A stretch of DNA of 12,509 bases from an uncultured Collinsella sp. (lineage in GTDB: Bacteria; Actinomycetota; Coriobacteriia; Coriobacteriales; Coriobacteriaceae), in the NCBI GenBank assembly GCA_902494545.1, contig CABUTP010000023.1, positions 1 through 12,509 of the forward strand, read 5' to 3'. Below, piece after piece: positions 6,169-12,509 of this stretch. The notes beneath the pieces were generated by a model. That model was not told the DNA's origin and ran no database searches. It worked only from the letters and a program-made list of their open reading frames with translations. The translations under genes were made by a program, and so were the position numbers. How positions within the stretch are numbered: the first letter of the stretch is position 1; every line of letters begins with the position of its first letter.

Positions 6169-7125
6169 CTAGTCTGTGATGCGAATGACCAAGAAGCGCG
6201 TCGTGGCGCCCAGGCAGAGCGTATCTCCGTTGTGAATCTCGACGGGGGCATTGGTAAAGTTAGCGGGGCGCTCGCGTCTGGGCGGTTCGATAGCCTGTCG
6301 GCAGCGGTCGACACCCGAGATCAAAAACGATCCGTTGGTGGAGCCGAGGCCCTGCGCAAGCCAGCGTCCGTCTTGGAGCCAAATACGCAGGTGCTGGCGC
6401 GAGACGTCGGAATCGACGTCGGTGATGGCGTTCTCGTCGCCCGTCAGCGACCCGATAATGCTGCCCACCGGGTCCGTGGTAAGGGGACGCAGCGGCGGTC
6501 GTGCCGAGTTGCCCACGACGCGTAGCAGCCCCAGACGAATGTCTCCCGTGGGGCGCGCGGTTGTCGAGAAAAACGAGGTGACGGTCGTCTCGACCGTGCC
6601 GAGTGTCGAGAGCATCTGGTCGGACGCAAAGGACTCGGTGTATTCGATGGCGCGGGCGGGGTCGCCAAGGCAGCCGGTAACGATAAAAAAGACCAGATGG
6701 ATGTAGAGGCGATCTTTGATGTCGCTATCGTCAGCGGTCTCGATGCGCTCAACGCCGTTTCTAAAGAGCATGCCGTCGACGCCGCAATTAGTAAGGGCAT
6801 CCTGCATGTCTGGGACGCACGACTCCATATAGCGTTTAGCGACCTTGCTCAGCGATTGGGGGTCGGAGCCTCGGTTTTGCATGATGAGGTTGAATATCTG
6901 GCGCGCACTTTGTTCAAAGGGCGCAAACAGCGGCTCGGGAAGGTCACCGGGTTTGGTGTGAACGATTTCGCGTGAGATAAACGACGGGACCGTCAAGCGT
7001 TCGGAGATGAGGCGTCCACCGTAACGGGCGTTGCCGGCCATGAGAATTTGCGCGGCGTTACCGTTGTTAATGCGACCGAGTGACTTAAGCCCGGCGTACA
7101 GTGCACAAGATGGGGTGTCGGCCAT
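6169..7125 (-). CDS. FHA-domain protein (proximal member of kinase module)
   Basis: A 318-residue, probably cytoplasmic protein, and a full-length paralogue of the FHA protein at 2991-3980. The FHA domain is at about 218-316, with SRQH at 242-245, STNG at 262-265 and NGDTLCLG near the end. As in the paralogue, the canonical Gly-Arg is Gly-Ser (225-226). The N-terminal region (1-215) is of no family I recognise. It shares with the paralogue an I-N-N-x-x-x-A-A-x-I-L-x start, a GCL-x-DP segment (151-155) and GT-x-ET (176-180). ATG at 7125 is preferred: GAGGAGG lies 14 nt upstream, with a run of G extending closer. An in-frame ATG at 7158 has no ribosome site and would place the SD and G-run inside the coding region. 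It is the first gene of the minus-strand module and has a perfect -10 upstream. Its separation from the kinase by a hairpin suggests it is made in larger amounts (inference). Confidence 0.84.
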   Translation of the reverse strand: MADTPSCALYAGLKSLGRINNGNAAQILMAGNARYGGRLISERLTVPSFISREIVHTKPGDLPEPLFAPFEQSARQIFNLIMQNRGSDPQSLSKVAKRYMESCVPDMQDALTNCGVDGMLFRNGVERIETADDSDIKDRLYIHLVFFIVTGCLGDPARAIEYTESFASDQMLSTLGTVETTVTSFFSTTARPTGDIRLGLLRVVGNSARPPLRPLTTDPVGSIIGSLTGDENAITDVDSDVSRQHLRIWLQDGRWLAQGLGSTNGSFLISGVDRCRQAIEPPRRERPANFTNAPVEIHNGDTLCLGATTRFLVIRITD

Positions 7126-7133
7126 TTGTTTTA

Positions 7134-7141
7134 CCCCCCCC
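7134..7141 (-). repeat. Homopolymer of eight G (minus strand) between SD and start codon
   Basis: On the minus strand the sequence reads GAGGA, then G8, then TAAAACAA and ATG (7125). The mononucleotide run lies within the ribosome-binding region of the proximal FHA gene. Runs of this length can slip during replication and alter SD-to-ATG spacing. The tract is seen directly; variability is inference. Confidence 0.8.
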
Positions 7142-7178
7142 TCCTCAAAAAGTGACATTGAATACGTAAGCATGGTCA

Positions 7179-7184
7179 ATTATA
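7179..7184 (-). promoter_or_regulatory. Consensus -10 element for the FHA/kinase module
   Basis: The minus strand contains a perfect TATAAT at 7184-7179. Transcription would start near 7172, giving a leader of about 45 nt before ATG 7125. No good -35 lies at 16-18 nt spacing and there is no extended TG, so an activator or a degenerate -35 may be involved. This start point would exclude an in-frame TTG at 7179 as a start codon and argues against the ATG at 7173. Confidence 0.45.
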
Positions 7185-7392
7185 GGCGCTTTGCAGCTCG
7201 AAATGCTCGCCAGGGGGCGCGGACGGTGTAAATCGCTGCCGGAAGACAGCAAATCAAAAAGCGGAGAGCGGATTAATAAGCTGGGAAAACGCGTTAGCAA
7301 GACCGTTGTGGGCAACATTTGGCATGATGCCGCTTTGGCTTTTGGTCACGGGACCGTGCGGTACCATAAACGTTAATGAACTTGACGAACGA
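7185..7392. other. Divergent intergenic control region
   Basis: This stretch separates the minus-strand FHA module from mfd. It holds the 12-bp palindrome CACGGgaCCGTG (7347-7358). Just after it is a weak + strand promoter-like pair (TTGGTC at 7342-7347, 17-nt gap, CATAAA at 7365-7370), which could drive mfd. A 61-codon frame (7191-7376, TTG start) has no ribosome site and is not called a gene. No tRNA or recognisable riboswitch was seen. Confidence 0.35.
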
Positions 7393-7420
7393 CCCGCCGA
7401 GCTTGCCTCGGCGGGCTTTT
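7393..7420 (+). terminator. Terminator-like hairpin in the mfd leader
   Basis: A 9-bp GC-rich stem, CCCGCCGAG (7393-7401) with CTCGGCGGG (7407-7415), has a 5-nt loop and is followed by CTTTT. It ends 14 nt before the mfd Shine-Dalgarno, leaving no visible room for a promoter between. It may be an attenuator read through to express mfd, or the end of a short upstream transcript. No + strand gene ends just before it. Confidence 0.7.
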
Positions 7421-7445
7421 GGCGTTGCAATGCCGGAGGAACAGC

Positions 7446-10400
7446 ATGCTCATTCACCGTATAGCCGCGCAGCTCTACACTGCCGAGGCACTGCAGACCG
7501 TCGAGGCCGGGCTCGATTCTGGCGAGGACGTGACGCTTGCCGTGTCTCAGTCGGGCCGAACGCTTATGGCCGCCGCCCAGTTTGCGCGTCGTCCGCGCCC
7601 CACGGTCTACATCGTGAGTGGCGAGGATGCGGCCGATCGCGCCGCACGCAGTCTGGCCGCCTATGTGGGCCTGGAGCACGTGTGCCGCTTTCCCGAGCGC
7701 AAGGACTACCCTTGGCGCGAGCAGGCGCCCGACGACGCCGTGGTGGCCCAGCGCTGCGAGGCGCTCGGGCGCATCGTGCGCGGGGACAACTGCATCATGG
7801 TTGCCTCGGCCCGTGCGCTGCTGCGCTGCGTGCCGCCGGTCGAGAGCCGTTACTGGGAGTCCACGACCTTTGCGGTGGGCGAGGAGATTCCCTTTGACGA
7901 GGTGCCACAGCGCTTGGTGGGCATGGGCTACACCAATGCCGGTGCCGCCGACGCGCCCGGCCTGTTCCGCGTGCACGGCGACACCGTCGAGGTGTTCCCC
8001 GCGCAGGAAAAGGCGCCCGTGCGCATCGAGTTCTTCGGCGACGAGATTGACCGCATCCGCCGCATGGTAAGTTCAACGGGCCAGACCATCGGCAACGAGG
8101 ACAGCATCGAGATTTTCCCCTGTCGCGAGCTTGCACTCACCGACGAGGCCGTCCACAACATGCATGTGGCGCTCTACCGCGCAAGCCAGAGCGATAGCAA
8201 GTTGGCGGCGCTGCTCGAGATGGTGGATGCGCGCATCGTCACGCCTGAGCTCGACCGCTTTTTGCCAGTGATGTACGGCCAGACCGTGAGCCCGCTGTCG
8301 CATGTGAGCGGAAAGGCGCTCGTGGTGCTGTCCGAGCCGCGCTCGCTGTTCGACGATTGCCTGCGCGCCTACGAGGATATCGAGGCACGTGCCGGCGAGG
8401 CGGGGGTCGACCGTCTGGACGGCCTGTACGTGCGTGCCCAGCAACTCGACTTTGGTGCTCAACAGCGCCTGAACTACGTGAGCCTGATTCGTGCCGGCGG
8501 TGCGGTGACGGCCGAGCTCAAGGTTGAGCAGCCTGCCATCGCAGGATCGGACAATCGCTTTATGACGCGCATCCAGGAGGTCGTGGGCAAGCGCTATGCC
8601 TGCGTGTTTGCCATCCCCGACCGCGGTGCGCGCGAGTCGATGGAGCTCACCTTTGGCGACGAGGGCATTACCTTTGAGGAATCGCTGACCGCGGCGCCCG
8701 AAAATGCCGGCGCTATCGGCGACCGCGTGCGTGTGGCAGCGGCGGATTCCGCTGACCGTGCCGCACGCCAGGAGGCCCATACCTCGATTCGCGAGCGTAA
8801 GGCCGACGCGCTCAACGCCCGCTCTCTGGAGGCCGGCGCCGCTCAGGCTGCCGCCGGTGCCGCCGTGCCCACCATCTCGCGCGGACGCGTGACTTTTGTG
8901 GACGCCGCCCTGCCGCAGGGTGTGGTGATACCCGATGCCAATTTGGCCGTGTTCTCGATCGCCGACCTCAACGCCCGCATGGACGCCAACCGTGCGCGCA
9001 GCCGCCGCAAGGTGGATATTACGCAGATCACCTTCCCGTTTAAGCCGGGCGACTACGTGGTGCACGCCACTCACGGCATCGCGCTCTTTAGCGAGATTGC
9101 GCGCCAGGAAGTGGGCGGCAAGGAACGCGACTACTTTTTGCTGGAATACGCCGATGGCGACAAGCTCTACGTGCCGCTGGAGCAGGTTGACCGCATTACG
9201 CGCTACGTTGGTCCCGACGGCGATAAACCGCGCTTGACCAGGCTCAACACCGCCGACTGGACGCGGGCTACCAACAAGGCGCGCAAGAATGCCAAAAAGC
9301 TGGCGTTTGACCTGGTCGATCTGTATACGCGCCGCTCATCGATTACCGGTATCGCCTGTCCGCCCGATACGCCCGAGCAGATTGAGATGGAGGAGAGCTT
9401 CCCCTACGACGAGACGCGCGACCAGCTGGAGGCTATCGCCGACATCAAGGCCGACATGGAGGCGCCCAAGCCCATGGACCGCCTGCTGTGCGGCGACGTG
9501 GGTTTCGGCAAGACCGAGGTCGCCCTGCGCGCGGCCTTTAAGTGCGTGGACTCCGGCCGCCAGGTCATGGTGCTCTGTCCCACGACCATTCTGGCCCAAC
9601 AGCACTACGAGACATTCTTTGAGCGCTTTGCCCCGTTTGGCCTGGAGGTCGAGGTGCTCAGCCGCTTCCGCACCCCGGCGCAGCAAAAGCGCGCACTCAA
9701 GGCGTTTGCCGAGGGCACGATTGATGTGCTGATCGGCACGCACCGCCTGCTTTCTGCCGATGTGAACCCCAAGAACCTGGGCCTGGTGATCATCGACGAG
9801 GAACAGCGCTTTGGTGTGCAGCACAAGGAGCAGCTCAAAAACCTGCGCGAGCAAATCGACGTGCTCACGCTCTCGGCAACGCCTATTCCGCGAACCATGC
9901 AGATGGCCACGAGCGGCGTGCGCGACATGAGCCTGATCACCACGCCACCGACCGGGCGTCGTCCCGTGATCGTGCACGTGGGGGAGTACGATCCCGACGT
10001 GGTGAGTGCGGCGATTCGCCTGGAGGTGGGCCGCGGCGGTCAGGTGTATTACGTGTCCAACCGCGTCAAGACCATCGATGATGCCGTGGCGCGCGTGCAC
10101 GAGGCCGCGCCCGAGGCGCGCGTGGGTGTGGCACACGGCAAGATGAGCCCGCGCGAGGTCGAGGACGTGATGATCGAGTTCGCGACCAAAAAGATCGACG
10201 TGCTCATCGCCACGACCATCGTGGAGAGCGGCATCGACAACGCAACGGCCAACACGCTCATCATCGAGGACTCGCAGCGTCTGGGCCTGGCGCAGCTCTA
10301 CCAGCTTAAGGGCCGCGTGGGCCGCTCGGCCACGCAGGCATACGCGTACTTTATGTTCCCGGGTGAACTGCCGCTTACCGAGGAGGCCACGGCACGCCTG

Positions 10401-11078
10401 ACTGCACTTTCCGAGTTCCAGGACCTGGGCAGCGGCATGCGCATCGCCATGCGCGACCTGGAGATCCGCGGTGCCGGTTCGCTCATGGGTGCCGAGCAGC
10501 ACGGTAACCTGTCGAGTGTGGGCTTTGACCTGTTTACGCAGATGCTGGGACAGGCCGTGGCCGAGGCGCGCGGCGACGACGATGCCGGCGTGGAGGCGGC
10601 GAGCGTGGGCATCAACCTGCCGGCCGACTACTTCTTGTCCGAGGAGTACATGCCGGCGGTGGACCAGCGCGTGCTCGTGTACCGCAAGCTCGCGGCCGCC
10701 GAGGACCTGGAGAGTATCGACGAGGTGCAGGAGGAGACCGAGGCTGCGCATGGCGAGCTGCCGTTGGCGGGACTCAACCTGTTCAACCGCGCGCGCATCC
10801 GTATCCGCGGCGAGCGCCTGGGGCTCGAGAGCGTCACGCTCAGCGGCGGACGCATTACCTTCCTGGGGGTTGACGTTCCCAAGAAGGTGGCCTTTGAGTT
10901 CAAGAACCGCTATGGCGCGGTGAACTTTCCCAAGAGCCGCAAGCTGTCGGTGCCCTACAAGGCGGGCGCCGGCGCGGGCAGCGGCCTGGGTCGCGGCCTC
11001 GACGCCAACGACGGCACCGGCCCCGTGGCTGCGGCGCTCATGCTACTGCAGCAGCTCGGTGCGTCCGACGATGACTAA
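7446..11078 (+). CDS. mfd: Transcription-repair coupling factor Mfd
   Basis: Mfd is an ATP-driven translocase that displaces RNA polymerase stalled at DNA damage and recruits UvrA/UvrB. The protein is 1210 residues (E. coli: 1148). Domains in order: a UvrB-like N-terminal part with the conserved GLFRVHGDTVEVFP stretch; an Ala-rich linker/insert (about 426-480); the CarD-like RNA-polymerase interaction domain, starting at FKPGDYVVHATHG (residue 532) and including Y-x-x-L-x-Y-x-x-x-D-x-L-Y-V-P; then a superfamily 2 helicase core with Walker A GDVGFGKTE (683-691), DEEQ (784-787), LSATPIPRT, and motif VI QLKGRVGRS (from 953). The C-terminal domain carries the ADYFLSEEYMP stretch. All motor motifs are intact. 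ATG at 7446 is supported by GGAGG 6 nt upstream; an upstream in-frame TTG at 7419 lies in the hairpin's tail and is unlikely. A PAP2-family gene follows 82 nt downstream on the same strand. Hairpin-based attenuation of its leader is possible. Confidence 0.97.
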   Translation: MLIHRIAAQLYTAEALQTVEAGLDSGEDVTLAVSQSGRTLMAAAQFARRPRPTVYIVSGEDAADRAARSLAAYVGLEHVCRFPERKDYPWREQAPDDAVVAQRCEALGRIVRGDNCIMVASARALLRCVPPVESRYWESTTFAVGEEIPFDEVPQRLVGMGYTNAGAADAPGLFRVHGDTVEVFPAQEKAPVRIEFFGDEIDRIRRMVSSTGQTIGNEDSIEIFPCRELALTDEAVHNMHVALYRASQSDSKLAALLEMVDARIVTPELDRFLPVMYGQTVSPLSHVSGKALVVLSEPRSLFDDCLRAYEDIEARAGEAGVDRLDGLYVRAQQLDFGAQQRLNYVSLIRAGGAVTAELKVEQPAIAGSDNRFMTRIQEVVGKRYACVFAIPDRGARESMELTFGDEGITFEESLTAAPENAGAIGDRVRVAAADSADRAARQEAHTSIRERKADALNARSLEAGAAQAAAGAAVPTISRGRVTFVDAALPQGVVIPDANLAVFSIADLNARMDANRARSRRKVDITQITFPFKPGDYVVHATHGIALFSEIARQEVGGKERDYFLLEYADGDKLYVPLEQVDRITRYVGPDGDKPRLTRLNTADWTRATNKARKNAKKLAFDLVDLYTRRSSITGIACPPDTPEQIEMEESFPYDETRDQLEAIADIKADMEAPKPMDRLLCGDVGFGKTEVALRAAFKCVDSGRQVMVLCPTTILAQQHYETFFERFAPFGLEVEVLSRFRTPAQQKRALKAFAEGTIDVLIGTHRLLSADVNPKNLGLVIIDEEQRFGVQHKEQLKNLREQIDVLTLSATPIPRTMQMATSGVRDMSLITTPPTGRRPVIVHVGEYDPDVVSAAIRLEVGRGGQVYYVSNRVKTIDDAVARVHEAAPEARVGVAHGKMSPREVEDVMIEFATKKIDVLIATTIVESGIDNATANTLIIEDSQRLGLAQLYQLKGRVGRSATQAYAYFMFPGELPLTEEATARLTALSEFQDLGSGMRIAMRDLEIRGAGSLMGAEQHGNLSSVGFDLFTQMLGQAVAEARGDDDAGVEAASVGINLPADYFLSEEYMPAVDQRVLVYRKLAAAEDLESIDEVQEETEAAHGELPLAGLNLFNRARIRIRGERLGLESVTLSGGRITFLGVDVPKKVAFEFKNRYGAVNFPKSRKLSVPYKAGAGAGSGLGRGLDANDGTGPVAAALMLLQQLGASDDD

Positions 11079-11160
11079 CAAGTAGGGGCGTGGCGGGGCT
11101 ACCAGTTGTTCTTTGTCCCGCTACCTTGCAGGTTGATTCCAGTCCCATCGAAAGGAAAGC

Positions 11161-12024
11161 ATGTTCGGATACATCTATAAGAATGATGTCGCCATTATCG
11201 CGGCCGTCCTGTGCCTTTGTCTGCTCACGGGCTCGTTTTTCGATTATCAGATCTCGAGCGCGCTGTTCAACATCGGCAGCATGTACGGTCGCTTTGTCGA
11301 GGCGGCCGGTGAGCTGCCGTTCGAGCTGACGGCGAGCATCGCGGGCGTTATGCTCGTGCGCTCGGCACGCCCCGATTCCAAGGCGAGCAAGTGGCTCGCT
11401 GCGCTGGGCGTTTTGATCAACGTGGGTCTGGTCGGCTACGAGATTATCGGATCGCTGCGCGTCGGCGGCAAGCTTATTGCGTTTCAGCTGGTTCTGACGT
11501 TTGCGCTGGTCATCGCAGCCAACTTCATCGCCTATCGCCTTACGCGCACGACCGAGCCCGACGAGCTTACGCGCTGGGCGTTGATGGTGCTTGCCGTGTG
11601 GGTCGCTCAGGCCATCATCCTCAACGTCATTGTTAAGCCGTTGTGGTCGCGCCCACGCATGCGCGTGATCGAGGTCACGCCGGGGCTCAATTTTCAGCCG
11701 TGGTGGGTGATCGGCAACCCCGACAAGTGGGCCTATATCGCCGCCGGCGTGATCAGGGACGGGTTCAAGTCGTTTGCGAGCGGACACACGGCGCATGCGG
11801 CGATCGGCCTTATGCTCGCTGGGCTTCCCGCGGCAGCCTTTAAGGAAAAACCTTCGCGTCGCCGCGTGATCTTTTGGGCGGCGGTTGTTGTTGCGGCGTT
11901 CGTCGCCTTTGGGCGCATCGTGATCGGCGCGCACTTTTTGAGTGACGTGAGCTGCGGTTTTGCCCTGGTACTGGCACTTGAGTGCCTTGCCGCACGCATT
12001 GCCTATCCCAACGGCGTACAATAG
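11161..12024 (+). CDS. PAP2-family membrane phosphatase
   Basis: A 287-residue integral membrane protein with roughly six to eight hydrophobic segments, including about 10-27, 78-97, 105-125, 139-158, 236-256 and 263-280. It carries the three phosphatidic-acid-phosphatase type 2 signatures: K159-x6-R166, ASGH at 206-209 (usually PSGH), and R252-x5-H258-x3-D262. Such enzymes remove phosphate from lipid phosphates, for example phosphatidate, phosphatidylglycerol phosphate or undecaprenyl diphosphate, on the outer face of the membrane. The particular substrate cannot be told from sequence. Two deviations are visible: the Pro after the first-motif Arg is Met (K-x6-R-M), and PSGH is ASGH; the catalytic Lys, Arg and His residues remain. 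ATG at 11161 has GAAAGGA about 3-9 nt upstream. It may be co-transcribed with mfd or the gene after it, but no functional link is evident. Confidence 0.85.
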   Translation: MFGYIYKNDVAIIAAVLCLCLLTGSFFDYQISSALFNIGSMYGRFVEAAGELPFELTASIAGVMLVRSARPDSKASKWLAALGVLINVGLVGYEIIGSLRVGGKLIAFQLVLTFALVIAANFIAYRLTRTTEPDELTRWALMVLAVWVAQAIILNVIVKPLWSRPRMRVIEVTPGLNFQPWWVIGNPDKWAYIAAGVIRDGFKSFASGHTAHAAIGLMLAGLPAAAFKEKPSRRRVIFWAAVVVAAFVAFGRIVIGAHFLSDVSCGFALVLALECLAARIAYPNGVQ

Positions 12025-12069
12025 CTCCGTTTGAGTCATCTGGCCGATACCCGGTAAGAGAGGATTGCC

Positions 12070-12509
12070 ATGCTCGCGTTCAACAACGATTATTCCCACG
12101 GCGCACATCCGGCAGTGCTGCAGGCGCTCGTCGACACCAATATGGAGCCGCAGCCCGGCTACGGTACCGATGCGCACACCGAGCGTGCCAAGCAGCTTAT
12201 CCGCGAGGCCTGTCAGGCCCCCGATGCCGACGTGTTTTTTCTGGTGGGCGGCACGCAGGCCAACGCGACGGTGATCGACATGTTGCTCGCGCCGTACGAA
12301 GGCGTCGTTGCTGCCGAGACTGGCCACGTCGCCTGCCACGAGGCGGGCGCCATCGAGTTTGGCGGCCACAAGGTGCTCACCATCCCCGGCTACGAGGGCA
12401 AGATGCACGCCGAGGACCTCGAGAGCTATATCCAGGTGTTCTACGAAAACGAGAGCTACGAGCACACGGTGTTCCCGGGTGCCGTGTACGTGAGCCTATC
12501 GACCGAGTA
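12070..12509 (+). CDS. Threonine aldolase / beta-eliminating lyase family enzyme, 3'-truncated by window edge
   Basis: The first 146 codons of a fold-type I PLP enzyme are visible. Conserved stretches match low-specificity L-threonine aldolases, which split threonine or allo-threonine into glycine and acetaldehyde: the N-terminal FNNDYSHGAHPAVLQAL, GYGTD, VFFLVGGTQAN (cofactor-binding region), ETGHVACHEAGAIE (a His positioned to stack on PLP), and GGHKVLTIPG. The Schiff-base lysine lies beyond the window, so activity cannot be judged. Other members of the beta-eliminating lyase family remain possible, so no symbol is given. ATG at 12070 is supported by AGAGGA about 5 nt upstream, and the gene lies 45 nt after the PAP2 stop on the same strand, compatible with an operon. 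Confidence 0.88.
   Translation, partial: MLAFNNDYSHGAHPAVLQALVDTNMEPQPGYGTDAHTERAKQLIREACQAPDADVFFLVGGTQANATVIDMLLAPYEGVVAAETGHVACHEAGAIEFGGHKVLTIPGYEGKMHAEDLESYIQVFYENESYEHTVFPGAVYVSLSTE

Noticed and set aside
7191..7376. 61-codon + strand frame ahead of the mfd leader hairpin
   Set aside because: TTG start without a Shine-Dalgarno, no similarity recognised, and it overlaps the control region. The hairpin after it is the only support, so I leave it uncalled.
9336..10751. 471-codon minus-strand frame inside mfd
   Set aside because: Shadow of the mfd reading frame; its His/Arg/Leu-rich composition is typical of the reverse of a GC-rich gene, and all Mfd motifs lie on the + strand.
11089..11145. 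Imperfect inverted repeat GTGGCGGG / CCCGCTAC after mfd
   Set aside because: Only about seven of eight pairs, with a long loop and no T-run; too weak to call a terminator.
11038..12465. 475-codon minus-strand frame opposite the PAP2 and aldolase genes
   Set aside because: It crosses two well-supported + strand genes and their spacer, with no family motif of its own.

Overview
The window is about 12.5 kb of high-G+C DNA with tightly packed genes. It reads as a chromosomal segment of a Gram-positive actinobacterium, most likely a Coriobacteriia gut commensal of the Collinsella type. Three things point there: G/C-ending codons in the housekeeping genes, a surface protein with InlB/Listeria-Bacteroides-type repeats ending in an L-A-x-T-G-D sorting signal, and an FHA/Ser-Thr-kinase cluster. 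The organism call is inference; there is no rRNA or tRNA to anchor it. I saw no insertion sequence, CRISPR array, tRNA or phage gene.

Layout, left to right. (1) 1-612 (+): the 3' part of nth, endonuclease III; its beginning lies outside the window. (2) 613-769: a terminator-like inverted-repeat region, then a 5' leader with two mutually exclusive hairpins. (3) 770-2779 (+): a 669-residue secreted, wall-anchored protein with six long and one short InlB-type repeats. Repeats 4-6 share long identical DNA blocks. (4) 2780-2990: the convergent gap, with two strong hairpin terminators. (5) 7125-2991 (-): a three-gene signalling module in the order FHA protein, transmembrane Ser/Thr kinase with an outer DUF6273-like domain, second FHA protein. 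The two FHA proteins are full-length paralogues of each other. (6) 7126-7445: the divergent control region, with a consensus -10 for the FHA side and a terminator-like hairpin just ahead of mfd. (7) 7446-11078 (+): mfd, the transcription-repair coupling factor. (8) 11161-12024 (+): a membrane PAP2-family phosphatase. (9) 12070-12509 (+): the start of a PLP-dependent threonine-aldolase-like enzyme, cut by the window edge.

How they fit together. nth and mfd are DNA-repair genes on either side of an accessory block made of the surface protein and the kinase/FHA module. The module has the parts of a membrane signalling pathway: a receptor-like kinase whose outer domain could sense a ligand, and two cytoplasmic FHA proteins that could read or relay the signal. 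No PP2C phosphatase is present in the window. Both FHA domains lack the arginine that normally contacts phosphothreonine, and the first FHA gene has a run of eight G between its Shine-Dalgarno sequence and its ATG. These are the strongest leads for something not yet described.
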